A model generated the notes under the pieces. That model did not search any database, was not told the DNA's origin, and saw only the letters and a list, made by a program, of their open reading frames with translations. From contig JBKEBI010000036.1 of NCBI GenBank assembly GCA_047973085.1, forward strand, positions 1 to 39,691: DNA of 39,691 bases. Direction: 5' to 3'. The first letter of the stretch is position 1. Each line of letters begins with the position of its first letter. Position numbers and translations under genes: made by a program. Source of the DNA: JBKEDG01 sp047973085. Lineage in GTDB: Bacteria > Bacillota_I > Bacilli_A > JBKEDG01. Positions 1-8,417 of the stretch are shown in pieces.

Positions 1-119
1 AAATACTGTAGATATAGTGAGCATATAGGCAATATTAGTGAAATATGCATATAAATATAACAAAAGCATTGGAATTCATCCACATAGGATAAATAGCAAT
101 ACTTTTTGTCTACAGTCTG

Positions 120-145
120 AACAGCTTTGTAAAGCTGTTTTTATT
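120..145 (+). terminator. Rho-independent terminator
   Basis: Perfect 9-bp inverted repeat AACAGCTTT/AAAGCTGTT followed by a T-rich run. It probably ends a plus-strand gene that lies mostly left of the window. Confidence 0.6.
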
Positions 146-176
146 ATGAATAAATTAGTTAATTGCATAAATAAAA

Positions 177-204
177 AAAGAGATTAAAAAGTTTAATCTC
201 TTTT
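177..204. terminator. bidirectional terminator
   Basis: Perfect 12-bp inverted repeat (AAAGAGATTAAA/TTTAATCTCTTT, 3-nt loop) with A-rich sequence on its left and T on its right, so it can act in both directions. It lies downstream of the minus-strand operon ending at 365. Confidence 0.6.
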
Positions 205-364
205 GATATAAATTGTGTAAGAAAATATTTTAAATCTTTAAATGTATAGTATTATAGTCTTATATATGTCATAAAATTTAATTTGACTATCAATTAAAAA
301 AGTTGATAAGCTTTAGTTTTTATTATATATTTGTATTTAATTTTCAAGATTAAATATAATAACC

Positions 365-1123
365 TTATTTCTTAGGAAGTTTATTTTTTAATTTATCAAA
401 AAGCTCTTTACTACTATCTTTTACGGTAGTAGAACTTTTTTTAACTACATCTACAAATTCATTAATTGAATCGTTGAATTTAAAATTATTAATTAAATTA
501 CATATTTTATTTGTATATTTGTAATTAGCAAATACATTATCAATCATAAATAGAATGTATAAAGATATCAATACAATAATGAAACCATTTATGTTAACTA
601 TAAGATTAATTGGGTCTGTTTTTATAATAACTATAATCATTGCAGCAAACATAATTATTAAAGGAATAAAATTCTTATAATTAAGTTTTTTATGCAAGAA
701 ATTTGTAACCTGAGTTATAACGTAATACCCAAATAATAGCATAATTGTAGGGAAATAGTTATTAAAGAATAATTCTACATAGTTTTTAAGTTCATCTTGC
801 ATTTTAGTTGATAAAGTAGAAATATTTATTAGTATTTCACCATTTACAACTTCAAATAACCAATGATTATATTGGAAACTTGTAAGTATTGTTCTTAAAT
901 TATCAGGAATATCTGAAAATATATTTATAATATCATATTGTATAGTATCAGGTAAGTTTAAAATTGATTCTATAGAGATATTTGAAATAATTAGAAGAGC
1001 AACATTATATAATGAAACAAAACTAATAGTAACAATTGCAAAAGTAACTATTAAAGTTACTGTAACAATTTTTAGCGTTATATAAATTCCATTTAAAAAT
1101 GATTCAGGTGTTAATGGGAATAG
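365..1123 (-). pseudogene. membrane protein, downstream part of a split reading frame
   Basis: Unrecognised membrane protein. The reading frame is open from the codon after the TAA at 1124-1126 down to the TAA at 365-367. It has no ATG, GTG or TTG until ATG at 802, yet the part before that ATG encodes a convincing hydrophobic helix (around GIYITLKIVTVTLIV). The frame is the same as that of the 163-residue membrane protein directly upstream, so the two look like one protein of about 415 residues cut by a nonsense codon. From ATG 802 it would give 145 residues with about three membrane helices and a Lys-rich tail ending KLPKK. Alternatives are a separate gene with a rare start codon, or read-through. 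The function is unknown. Confidence 0.5.
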
Positions 1124-1615
1124 TTATTTTATTTTGTCTTTTATATTTAAATTCGAGAATAATAGGAATAAAATACTATTTATGATTTGAACAATGAACA
1201 GTAAATACGTTTGTACTGTTATAAAAGTAAAATCAACATTTAGATTAGTGTAGAAATAATATGCTATAACTAAACCTATATACCCTAAAATATGAAAAAG
1301 TAGAGTAAAAATAAATGTAATTAGCCCTTTATTTTTTTTAGTTAAAATTTTAAAGCAAATAATAAATAATATTTGAAACCAAGCAACACTAAGAATAATA
1401 AGAGCATCTTTACTTAAAATCATATAAGTTAGAATTTTACTAATTTCATTAAAATCTACATTTGTATTGGCTACTAGCATATTTAAAATATATTTTGTTT
1501 GAATATAATCATTTATAATTTGTTCTCCGATAAAATAATTATAAACTGGAATAAGCAATGTTAAAATAATAAGTATAATTGATGAAATAGGTATAAATTT
1601 TTTAAGATTATTCAT
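1124..1615 (-). CDS. membrane protein, upstream part of a split reading frame
   Basis: 163-residue protein of unknown function with about four predicted membrane helices (roughly residues 10-28, 68-88, 98-120 and 132-156). The start ATG overlaps the end of the lipoprotein gene by 8 nt (ATGAATAA), so the two are translationally coupled. The TAA at 1124-1126 is followed in the same frame by more than 250 open codons, so this may be the N-terminal part of a larger, now interrupted protein. I do not recognise the family. Confidence 0.6.
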   Translation of the reverse strand: MNNLKKFIPISSIILIILTLLIPVYNYFIGEQIINDYIQTKYILNMLVANTNVDFNEISKILTYMILSKDALIILSVAWFQILFIICFKILTKKNKGLITFIFTLLFHILGYIGLVIAYYFYTNLNVDFTFITVQTYLLFIVQIINSILFLLFSNLNIKDKIK

Positions 1616-2393
1616 TATCAGTACCTCCGTCTAAAGCAAATGAAAGCACTATATCAACATCTAAATAAGCAATATCGTTATCTGTACTAAAAGAGTGATT
1701 ATAAAGAACTAAGTCAATTTTTGTAATAGGATCTTCCACACTATTTTGATAGAACTTTAACTTTAGTTCTCCATTATATTTGGTTTCGTCGATATTTATA
1801 AATGGAATAATATTTGCAAGTTGAGCAGGGCTTAATATTAATTCTGTGACATACTTTGTTTCATCACCATTTTTTTCAAGAGTACTTGATATTTTATACT
1901 CATTTAACTTTTTTCCAAGCAAAATTTTATTATCTTCATTTGCTAAATATAATTTATTTCCTGCATAGATTTTTTCTAAAACTTTAGCATCAAATGTAAG
2001 AATATTACCAGATTTATTTCCATTTTCAGTAAGGTTTTTTTCATCACCATTTGAATATAATACAATAGAAGATAAATCAATTTCAGAATCATTTTTTTTG
2101 GTGATAGAGTTTAATAGATGTAAAATTGTTTGCGCAGAAACACTGGCATCATAATAAACACTATTAGAGCTATTATCGCTAACTATACCAACTTCAACAG
2201 AAGAAGATTGATAAGAAACTCCAGCTGATATATTTACAATAAGTTCACCATTAATATCTTCACTCTCATCTAATAGATCATTATTTAATTGCTCAAGAGA
2301 ACTAATAAAGTCTTTGTTTTCAATAACTTCATTGTTTGAACAAGAGACAATTAAAACTAATGACAACAGTATTACTATTAGTAATTTTTTCAT
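1608..2393 (-). CDS. predicted lipoprotein
   Basis: 261 residues. A lipoprotein signal peptide (MKKLLIVILLSLVLIVSC) has its lipobox LIVSC ending at Cys18, which predicts cleavage by signal peptidase II and lipid anchoring on the outer face of the membrane. The mature part is Ser/Asn/Asp-rich and otherwise soluble, and I see no catalytic motif. The start is set by GGAGGTG upstream of the ATG. The gene is first in a two-gene minus-strand operon with a membrane protein, so a joint role at the envelope is likely. Function unknown. Confidence 0.75.
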   Translation of the reverse strand: MKKLLIVILLSLVLIVSCSNNEVIENKDFISSLEQLNNDLLDESEDINGELIVNISAGVSYQSSSVEVGIVSDNSSNSVYYDASVSAQTILHLLNSITKKNDSEIDLSSIVLYSNGDEKNLTENGNKSGNILTFDAKVLEKIYAGNKLYLANEDNKILLGKKLNEYKISSTLEKNGDETKYVTELILSPAQLANIIPFINIDETKYNGELKLKFYQNSVEDPITKIDLVLYNHSFSTDNDIAYLDVDIVLSFALDGGTDNE

Positions 2394-2521
2394 AAAACAC
2401 CTCCATATGGTAATTCAATTATATACTGTTTTTGTATAAATATAAAGTAATTCAAGTTAATTTTGTATTTTTTATATTTTAAAAATGTGTTACAATATAA
2501 TTAGAAAAAAGAGGTGATTAG

Positions 2522-3010
2522 ATGAACGAGCAAATGAAAAGTATTACAGATTTTTTAAATAACAATGATTTTAAATATGAAGTTATAGAACATGTACCAG
2601 TCATGACAGCACTACCACCAATTCCTGAACTTGTTGAAAAAGGATATGCCGATATAAAAAATTTGTTATTAACGAATTCCAAAGGAAGCTACTATCATGT
2701 GTGCAGTCATGTAGAAAAACAATTTGCAATAAAAGATTTGGCTGAAAAACTTGAGTGTAAACGTTTATCATTTGTAAATGAAGATGAATTAAAATCAAAA
2801 TATTTTGTAGTTCCAGGGGTTGTATCAATTCTAAATTTAATTGAAGGGAACAGAGACAATGTAGTTGTAATTTTAGATAAATCATTGACAAAAGAAAAGA
2901 AAATTTGTTTTCATCCTAATCAAAATGATCATATGTACGCCTTTGAAGTGATGGAAGCAATTAAATTATTAAAGTTTTTGAATGTACCATATAAACTTAT
3001 AGAATTGTAG
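2522..3010 (+). CDS. YbaK/ProX-type aminoacyl-tRNA editing protein
   Basis: 162-residue free-standing editing domain of the YbaK/EbsC/PrdX superfamily, which hydrolyses mischarged tRNAs, classically Ala-tRNA(Pro) or Cys-tRNA(Pro). The conserved Lys lies in the strand DIKNLLLTNSKG (about residues 44-55), and the family's late FHPNQND motif is near residue 136. AGAGGTG precedes the ATG. It starts an operon with an MBL hydrolase (8-nt gap), RidA and a second editing paralogue. Presence of two divergent copies suggests different substrates. The substrate cannot be read from sequence alone. Confidence 0.85.
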   Translation: MNEQMKSITDFLNNNDFKYEVIEHVPVMTALPPIPELVEKGYADIKNLLLTNSKGSYYHVCSHVEKQFAIKDLAEKLECKRLSFVNEDELKSKYFVVPGVVSILNLIEGNRDNVVVILDKSLTKEKKICFHPNQNDHMYAFEVMEAIKLLKFLNVPYKLIEL

Positions 3011-3018
3011 GAGAAAAG

Positions 3019-3639
3019 ATGAAGAAACTATATTTGAGAGGTGAGATTAGTGTTAACTGTTATATTATAGATTATAATGATAAATGCTACATTATTGACC
3101 CTAGTTATGAAAAAAAGAAGATTGTTGAATATGTTGACAACAATAATTTAAAAGTTGAAGGAATTCTTTTAACACATGGACATTTAGACCATATTGGTGC
3201 AGTAGATTGTTTTGATGTACCTATTTTTATTTATGAAAAAGAATACGACTTATTAATGAATGATGACTTAAATGGATATAATAGTTTGGGAGTAAACAAC
3301 CCACTGGAATTAAGTAAGTTTAATATTCAAAAATTTTCATTAAATAAAGAATTTAATATAGATGATAAAAAAATATTTGTTATTCATACACCTAGCCATA
3401 CTAGTGGTGGAGTTTGCTATGTTTTTGATAAAATGATTTTTACAGGTGATACCATATTTAAAGGAGCAGTTGGAAGATGGGACTTTCCTACTGGAAATAT
3501 TGAAGAATTAAAAAAATCAGTCGTAAAAATAATTGACACTTTTGATAATGATTATGAAATATATCCAGGTCATAATGATAGTAGCAAGATAGGGATTGAA
3601 AAACATGAAAATAAGTATTATAATATGTGGAAAAATTAG
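3019..3639 (+). CDS. metallo-beta-lactamase-fold hydrolase (glyoxalase II-like)
   Basis: 206-residue MBL-fold protein. The metal motif HxHxDH is seen in THGHLDHIGA (about residues 52-61). Further likely ligands are His in HTPSHTSGG, Asp in FTGDTIF and His in YPGHND. Length and motif set fit the small glyoxalase II-like group that cleaves thioesters such as S-lactoylglutathione, but many relatives act on other substrates, so I keep the call general. It lies second in the operon, 8 nt after the YbaK-like gene and 9 nt before ridA. Confidence 0.85.
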   Translation: MKKLYLRGEISVNCYIIDYNDKCYIIDPSYEKKKIVEYVDNNNLKVEGILLTHGHLDHIGAVDCFDVPIFIYEKEYDLLMNDDLNGYNSLGVNNPLELSKFNIQKFSLNKEFNIDDKKIFVIHTPSHTSGGVCYVFDKMIFTGDTIFKGAVGRWDFPTGNIEELKKSVVKIIDTFDNDYEIYPGHNDSSKIGIEKHENKYYNMWKN

Positions 3640-3648
3640 GAGGGAATT

Positions 3649-4023
3649 ATGAGAAATAAAATAAATACAAAAAATGCACCAGAAGCTGTTGGGCCATATT
3701 CACAAGCAATTGATACTGGAAACACTTTGTATGTTTCAGGGCAACTGCCACTTAATCCATCGACTATGACAGCAGAGAATGAAATTGAAAAACAAACACT
3801 CCAGGCACTAACAAATGGGAAAGCGATTATTGAAGAAGCTGGATATAAACTTGAAAATGCAGTGAAAGTTACAGTTTTATTGGATGATATTAATGACTTT
3901 AAGGCAATGAATGAAATTTATGCGAAATTTTTTACACATCCATTCCCAGCTAGAGTGTGCTATGAAGTTGCAAAGCTTCCAATGGGAGTAAAGGTTGAAA
4001 TTGATTTTGTGGTGGTTAAGTAA
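3649..4023 (+). CDS. ridA: RidA family 2-iminobutanoate/2-iminopropanoate deaminase
   Basis: 124 residues, full length for the family. RidA hydrolyses reactive enamine/imine intermediates released by PLP enzymes. Visible motifs are GPYSQA near residue 18, the internal YVSGQLP segment, and the conserved Arg in FPARVCYEVAKLP, which binds the substrate carboxylate. RBS AGGAGGG. The gene overlaps the next one by one base (TAATG). Together with the tRNA-editing and MBL proteins the operon looks like a metabolic and translational proofreading set (inference). Confidence 0.92.
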   Translation: MRNKINTKNAPEAVGPYSQAIDTGNTLYVSGQLPLNPSTMTAENEIEKQTLQALTNGKAIIEEAGYKLENAVKVTVLLDDINDFKAMNEIYAKFFTHPFPARVCYEVAKLPMGVKVEIDFVVVK

Positions 4024-4505
4024 TGTATAATAAAGTTACAAAGAGGCTAGATATTTTAAAGTGTAATTATGAACTATTACCTCATCAAATAGTTCAAACA
4101 GCCGAAGAGACAAAAGAAGTTTTAGATAGTTATGGTTATCAAACAATTAAAAATTTATTTTTAACTAATAAAAAAGGCGATATGTTTTATTTGGTTTCTA
4201 TGCCTTGGAATAAGCCGGTAAAAATAGCAGAAATTGGAACTAACCAGGGAGTTGGTAGAGTTTCTTTTGGTAATGATGATATATTAATGGAAATTATGGG
4301 AGTTAAGAGTGGTAGTGTAGGAGCTTTTAATTTGCTAAATGTTAAAACAAATGATTTTAAGTATTTTATTGATGAAGATATTATGGAATATGAATATTTA
4401 ACTTTTCATCCTAATCAAAATGATTATACTATTGCAATAAAAAGGGATGATTTTTTAAAATATTTAAAAACTACAAAGAAAGAATTTGAAGTAGTAAAAA
4501 TTTAA
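4023..4505 (+). CDS. second YbaK/PrdX-type aminoacyl-tRNA editing protein
   Basis: 160 residues, a diverged paralogue of the protein at 2522-3010. Both have the IKNLxLTNxKG strand with the invariant Lys and the FHPNQND motif. This copy has a different N-terminal half (HQIVQTAEET), nearer the PrdX/ProXp-ala form. The ATG overlaps the ridA stop by one base, so it is the last gene of the operon. The expected reaction is deacylation of mischarged tRNA; the amino acid is not resolved. Confidence 0.85.
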   Translation: MYNKVTKRLDILKCNYELLPHQIVQTAEETKEVLDSYGYQTIKNLFLTNKKGDMFYLVSMPWNKPVKIAEIGTNQGVGRVSFGNDDILMEIMGVKSGSVGAFNLLNVKTNDFKYFIDEDIMEYEYLTFHPNQNDYTIAIKRDDFLKYLKTTKKEFEVVKI

Positions 4506-4557
4506 ATAGTTAAAAATAACTAATATTGATGTTACTAATATTTTTTAAATAAAAGTA

Positions 4558-4585
4558 TTGACATGAAAACTCATTATGATATAAT
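4558..4585 (+). promoter_or_regulatory. promoter of the tRNA-Gly pair
   Basis: TTGACA at 4558-4563 and TATAAT at 4580-4585 with a 16-bp spacer, about 18 nt before the first tRNA. Confidence 0.85.
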
Positions 4586-4603
4586 AAAATAGCAGTAAAT
4601 ATT

Positions 4604-4677
4604 GCGGGTGTAGTTTAATGGTAGAACCTCAGCCTTCCAAGCTGATTGTGAGGGTTCGATTCCCTTCACCCGCTCCA
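4604..4677 (+). tRNA. tRNA-Gly (TCC)
   Basis: 74 nt including an encoded CCA. The acceptor arms GCGGGTG/CACCCGC pair, the anticodon loop is CTTCCAA (anticodon TCC, reads GGA/GGN), and the T-loop is TTCGATTC. It is identical to the copy starting at 4695. Confidence 0.97.
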
Positions 4678-4694
4678 TTTATTGAATTAAATAT

Positions 4695-4768
4695 GCGGGT
4701 GTAGTTTAATGGTAGAACCTCAGCCTTCCAAGCTGATTGTGAGGGTTCGATTCCCTTCACCCGCTCCA
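4695..4768 (+). tRNA. tRNA-Gly (TCC), second copy
   Basis: Exact repeat of the 4604-4677 gene, 17 nt downstream and sharing its promoter and terminator. Encoded CCA present. Confidence 0.97.
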
Positions 4769-4777
4769 TAGATCTTC

Positions 4778-4806
4778 AAGTACTAACTTAAGTTAGTACT
4801 TTTTAT
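4778..4806 (+). terminator. terminator after the tRNA-Gly pair
   Basis: Perfect 24-nt palindrome at 4778-4801 (half-site AAGTACTAACTT) followed by TTTT. Confidence 0.85.
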
Positions 4807-4819
4807 TATGTAGGCTATA

Positions 4820-4848
4820 TTACAATTTATTTAAATATATGTTATACT
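4820..4848 (+). promoter_or_regulatory. promoter of the helicase-nfo-vanZ group
   Basis: TTACAA at 4820-4825, 17-bp spacer, TATACT at 4843-4848 with an extended TGT just before it. The helicase ATG follows about 30 nt later after AGAGGTG. Confidence 0.7.
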
Positions 4849-4879
4849 TTAATATAGGATAAAAAAAAGAGGTGATTAT

Positions 4880-6157
4880 ATGACTTTTAAAAGTTTTAAC
4901 TTAACTTCTAAAATGGTTGAGTCTTTAAATAAATTAGGTGTAAATGAACCAACACAAATTCAAAAAGAAATTATTCCTGTTGCTTTAAAAAGTAAGAATG
5001 TCGTTGGAATTAGCAATACTGGAAGCGGAAAAACTTATGCATTTTTAGTACCCTTGCTAGAAAAAATAAATGTTAGTAACAATCGTTTACAAGCAGTGAT
5101 TATTTCTCCAACAAGAGAACTTGCAATGCAATTATACAGTGTGTGTGAAGAACTTGCTAAAATATATAATTCTGATATTAAGGTAAAGAAATTTATTGGT
5201 GGAACAAGTAAAAATGATAATAATTCCAATTGTCATATTGCAATTGGAACACCAGGTAGAATTCATGATTTATTTATTCAAGAAAGTAGTCTAAGAGTTG
5301 ATCTTGCACATACATTTGTTATTGATGAAGCAGATATGGTATTTGAGGATAATTATTTGGAAAGTATTGATGAAATTAAAAGTAGGATATCAATTAATGA
5401 TGTTCAATACATGGTATTTTCTGCCACTATTAGTAAAAATCTAAGCTCATTTTTAAAGAAGTATTTAACAGATACTAAGGTAATTGATTGTAGTGGAGTT
5501 AAAGGAATTAGTGATAATGTTGAGCATATTTTAATTAAGTCTAAATTTGATCAAAAGGATGATAAACTTTTACAACTTCTTAAAACTTTTAATCCATATA
5601 CTTGCTTGATTTTTGCTAGCCATAAAACAGATGTTGAGCGTCTTTATTATTTTTTAAACGAAAATGGGTATAAAGTTGGAATGCTTCACGGTGACATGCA
5701 ACCAAGGCAAAGAAAACGTGTTATAAAAGAGATGATGGATGATAAATATCAATATTTAGTTGCTAGTGATATTGCTTCTCGTGGAATTGATTTAACAATG
5801 GTTACACATGTTATTAGTTATGATTTACCTAATGAACTTGTTTTCTATTCTCATCGTAGTGGTAGATGTGGTAGATTTGATGCTACTGGAATTTCTTATT
5901 TGTTATATGATGTTAATGATTTAGAAAGCATTAATAAAATACAAAGTACGGGAATTATCTTTAAAGAATATAATGTTATAAAAGGTGAACTTGTTGAAAA
6001 AAAGATGAGAAATTTTTCTAAAAATAATGGAAAAGTTAATGTTGTAATTACTAAAAAAGAAAAAAAAGTAAAGCCAGGGTATAAAAAGAAACAACAAGAA
6101 AAATATTTACAAGCCAAAAAAGCTATGAATAAAAAGAGTAGGAGGAAGAAAAGATGA
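4880..6157 (+). CDS. DEAD-box ATP-dependent RNA helicase (CshB-like)
   Basis: 425 residues with all superfamily-2 motifs: Q motif GVNEPTQIQ (about 20), motif I SNTGSGKT (about 45-52), Ia PTRELAMQ, motif II DEAD in VIDEADMVF, motif III SAT, motif IV region CLIFASHK, motif V ASRGID and motif VI HRSGRCGR. A very Lys/Arg-rich C-terminal tail (last ~40 residues) probably binds RNA. It likely unwinds structured RNA in ribosome assembly, decay or cold adaptation, like CshB. Its stop is TGA, overlapping the next start as ATGA, with a TAA following in the same frame. It is the only TGA stop I found among intact genes here. Confidence 0.92.
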   Translation: MTFKSFNLTSKMVESLNKLGVNEPTQIQKEIIPVALKSKNVVGISNTGSGKTYAFLVPLLEKINVSNNRLQAVIISPTRELAMQLYSVCEELAKIYNSDIKVKKFIGGTSKNDNNSNCHIAIGTPGRIHDLFIQESSLRVDLAHTFVIDEADMVFEDNYLESIDEIKSRISINDVQYMVFSATISKNLSSFLKKYLTDTKVIDCSGVKGISDNVEHILIKSKFDQKDDKLLQLLKTFNPYTCLIFASHKTDVERLYYFLNENGYKVGMLHGDMQPRQRKRVIKEMMDDKYQYLVASDIASRGIDLTMVTHVISYDLPNELVFYSHRSGRCGRFDATGISYLLYDVNDLESINKIQSTGIIFKEYNVIKGELVEKKMRNFSKNNGKVNVVITKKEKKVKPGYKKKQQEKYLQAKKAMNKKSRRKKR

Positions 6158-7062
6158 TAATTGGAAGTCATGTAGGTTGTAGTGGTAAAAAAATGTTACT
6201 GGGTTCAGTGGAAGAAGCATTATCATATAATTCTAATACTTTTATGTTTTATACTGGAGCTCCTCAAAACACAAGAAGAAAGCCAGTAGAGGAATTCATG
6301 CTAGAAGAGGCACTTGAATTAATGAAAGAAAATAATATTAATTATAGTAATGTTATAGTTCATGCACCATATATAATTAATCTTGCTAATACTACTAAGC
6401 CTGAAACATTTGATATAGCAGTGCGTTTTTTAAAGGAAGAAATTGATCGTTGTGAAAAGTTGGGTATTAAAACAATTGTTCTTCATCCAGGTAGTCACGT
6501 TGGTGCAGGAATCGATATTGGAATAAAAAAAATAATAGAAGGTTTAAATTTAGTTTTTACAAAAGATCAAACAGTTAAAATTGCTCTTGAAACAATGAGT
6601 GGAAAAGGTACAGAATGTGGTTATAATTTTGAACAAATTAGAAAAATAATTAATGGAGTGGAACTAAGTCATCTATTATATGTTTGTTTAGATACATGTC
6701 ATGTTAGTGATGCAGGTTATGATTTAAATGATTTTGAAAGTGTTTTGGATGAATTTGATCGACATATTGGTCTTGATAGACTTGCTGTTATTCATGTTAA
6801 TGATAGTAAAAATCCAAAAGGATCCAAAAAAGATCGTCATGCTAATATTGGCTTTGGAAGTATTGGGTTTGATGCGCTATTAAGTGTAATATATCACCCA
6901 AAACTTAAAGATATTCCTAAAGTTCTAGAAACACCTTATATAGAAAATGAATTGACAAAAAAAAGAATGTATCCACCATATAAACATGAAATTGAAATGA
7001 TTAAAAATAAGTCTTTTAATAGCAATTTAATTTCAGAGGTATTAAATGATGCCACAAATTAA
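6154..7062 (+). CDS. nfo: deoxyribonuclease IV (AP endonuclease)
   Basis: 302 residues. Endonuclease IV cuts 5' of abasic sites in base-excision repair. N-terminal IGSHVG and the zinc-site segments of the TIM barrel are present: VHAPYIINLA, HPGSHVGAG, ALETMSGKGTE, CLDTCHVSDAGYD, IHVNDSKN, and the DRHANIGFG loop, then LETPYIE. Length is normal for the family. The start ATG overlaps the helicase stop (ATGA), so the pair is translationally coupled. Confidence 0.96.
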   Translation: MIIGSHVGCSGKKMLLGSVEEALSYNSNTFMFYTGAPQNTRRKPVEEFMLEEALELMKENNINYSNVIVHAPYIINLANTTKPETFDIAVRFLKEEIDRCEKLGIKTIVLHPGSHVGAGIDIGIKKIIEGLNLVFTKDQTVKIALETMSGKGTECGYNFEQIRKIINGVELSHLLYVCLDTCHVSDAGYDLNDFESVLDEFDRHIGLDRLAVIHVNDSKNPKGSKKDRHANIGFGSIGFDALLSVIYHPKLKDIPKVLETPYIENELTKKRMYPPYKHEIEMIKNKSFNSNLISEVLNDATN

Positions 7063-7603
7063 TAAAAAAATTATCATTGCAATTATTATTTCATCAATTG
7101 CCTATTATTTTTATTTTAATGACTTTTTTAGCGACAATATTTCAACTAGTATTGATATACATATGATTCTATTTATATGTACAACATATTATTTGTATAT
7201 GCTATTATGTTTTATTTTTGATAGAAAACTAGGTTCAAAAGAGTTTCATACTTTGGGGTATATGTATATTATATTTTTGATCACATTATTTTTTTCAAAA
7301 GATGTGAATACAAATGCAGGTTATATTAATACATTTAATTTAGATATAAGAAGTCTAACGTATAGTTTGAATAATCCTATTGGAATTCTCTTTATTGTTA
7401 TGAATATTGTCTTACTTATCCCAATAGGGTGGATGTGTAGAAAATTCGATGTTATTGTAAAACTACTATTTCCAATTTTACTATTTTTAATAATTGAATA
7501 TATTCAATATATTAATGGAGTAGGAATTTTTGATATTAATGATATCATTTTGAATTCAATTGGTTTTTATATTGGTGCTTTTATATTTTCAAAATTTAAA
7601 TAG
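7046..7603 (+). CDS. VanZ-like membrane protein
   Basis: 185 residues with about five membrane helices. The VanZ signature is visible in the C-terminal half: a NIVLLIPIGW stretch, an EYIQY segment, then GIFDINDIILNSIGFYIG. VanZ-like proteins are linked to low-level teicoplanin resistance and cell-envelope processes, but most members have no assigned function. The start overlaps the end of nfo by 17 nt; ATG 7049 is an alternative start one codon later. Confidence 0.8.
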   Translation: MMPQINKKIIIAIIISSIAYYFYFNDFFSDNISTSIDIHMILFICTTYYLYMLLCFIFDRKLGSKEFHTLGYMYIIFLITLFFSKDVNTNAGYINTFNLDIRSLTYSLNNPIGILFIVMNIVLLIPIGWMCRKFDVIVKLLFPILLFLIIEYIQYINGVGIFDINDIILNSIGFYIGAFIFSKFK

Positions 7604-7605
7604 AA

Positions 7606-7634
7606 TTGACTTCATATTCAAATGATAGTATAAT
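7606..7634 (+). promoter_or_regulatory. promoter of the cobalamin-salvage operon
   Basis: TTGACT at 7606-7611, 17-bp spacer, TATAAT at 7629-7634, just ahead of the riboswitch. Confidence 0.85.
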
Positions 7635-7654
7635 TAGTATGAAAATTAAATAGA

Positions 7655-7802
7655 ATAGAGTAGGTGTATTACATACTTAAAATGGAATTTAGTGTAAATC
7701 TAAAGCTGTCCCAGCAACCGTAATACGGATGAAAACTACATAACCACTGAGAAAATCGGGAAGGGTAGTTAGTAAAATGATGTTAAGCCGGTATACATGC
7801 CT
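7655..7802 (+). promoter_or_regulatory. cobalamin (adenosylcobalamin) riboswitch
   Basis: The conserved core is recognisable: GCTGTCCCAGCAACCGTA (about 7706-7723), the GGGAAGG-type segment near 7759, and the terminal B12-box-like AAGCCGGTATACATGCC (about 7785-7802). It lies between a consensus promoter and cobU. Cobalamin binding is expected to lower expression of the downstream salvage genes. Confidence 0.93.
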
Positions 7803-7845
7803 TTCTATAAGTCTTTTTCCTGGGTGTGAGAATATGTATTTTTTA

Positions 7846-7876
7846 AATCATAACTCAGGTTGTGATTTTTTATTTT
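7846..7876 (+). terminator. leader terminator of the cobalamin riboswitch
   Basis: A hairpin pairing AATCATAAC with GTTGTGATT (one G-U, loop TCAG) runs straight into TTTTTTATTTT, 12 nt before the cobU RBS. It is the likely expression platform: a terminator formed when ligand is bound. Confidence 0.8.
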
Positions 7877-7889
7877 GAAAGGAGTTTTT

Positions 7890-8408
7890 ATGAAAGTATT
7901 AATTACGGGAGGGGCTAGGAGTGGAAAGAGTACATATGCTGAGTCATTTTATAAACATGATGACGTGAAATATATTGCAACATATGTTTGTAATAGTGAC
8001 GATTTAGAAATGGTATATCGAATAAAAAAACATAAATTACAGCGCAATTTAAAATGGGAAACAATTGAAGTAAATACTTTTCTTAATGTGACAGGAGAAT
8101 ATATTTTAATGGATTGCTTAAGTATTTTTGTATCAAATATAATGTTTTATTATACTAAAGATGCTAAGTATATTAATGGTGAATTAATTGAGAAAATTTA
8201 TTCTCATATTAAACGTGAAATAACAACTCTGGTTCAGAATTGTAAAAATATTATAATTGTCACAAATGAAGTCGGTCTTGGACTAGTACCAATTAATCAT
8301 GTTGAACGTGTTTATAGAGATGTTTTGGGAAGAACTAATAGATATGTTGCTGATATGATGGATGATGTATATTTGGTTGTGTGTGGACAACCTTTAAAAA
8401 TAAAATAG
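7890..8408 (+). CDS. cobU: bifunctional adenosylcobinamide kinase / adenosylcobinamide-phosphate guanylyltransferase
   Basis: 172 residues. CobU phosphorylates adenosylcobinamide and adds GMP, giving AdoCbi-GDP for CobS. The P-loop GGARSGKST is near residues 6-14, and NEVGLGLVP and the YRDVLGRTNR segment are present. I take ATG 7890, preceded by AAAGGAG; an upstream TTG in frame is inside the terminator/RBS region. It is the first gene after the cobalamin riboswitch, followed by an ECF S component and cobS. Confidence 0.93.
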   Translation: MKVLITGGARSGKSTYAESFYKHDDVKYIATYVCNSDDLEMVYRIKKHKLQRNLKWETIEVNTFLNVTGEYILMDCLSIFVSNIMFYYTKDAKYINGELIEKIYSHIKREITTLVQNCKNIIIVTNEVGLGLVPINHVERVYRDVLGRTNRYVADMMDDVYLVVCGQPLKIK

Positions 8409-8417
8409 GGGGAATTT

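Larger units (their letters stand above)
1..364. other. gene-poor left edge
   Basis: I see no gene I can support here. A plus-strand frame stops with TAG at 26-28 and could be the last codons of a gene that lies left of the window, but eight codons cannot identify it. The rest is AT-rich spacer holding two terminator-like hairpins (listed separately) between that possible upstream gene and the minus-strand operon that ends at 365. Confidence 0.4.

Noticed and set aside
29..168. Open plus-strand frame near the left edge
   Set aside because: No start codon with RBS, and a terminator-like hairpin lies inside it.
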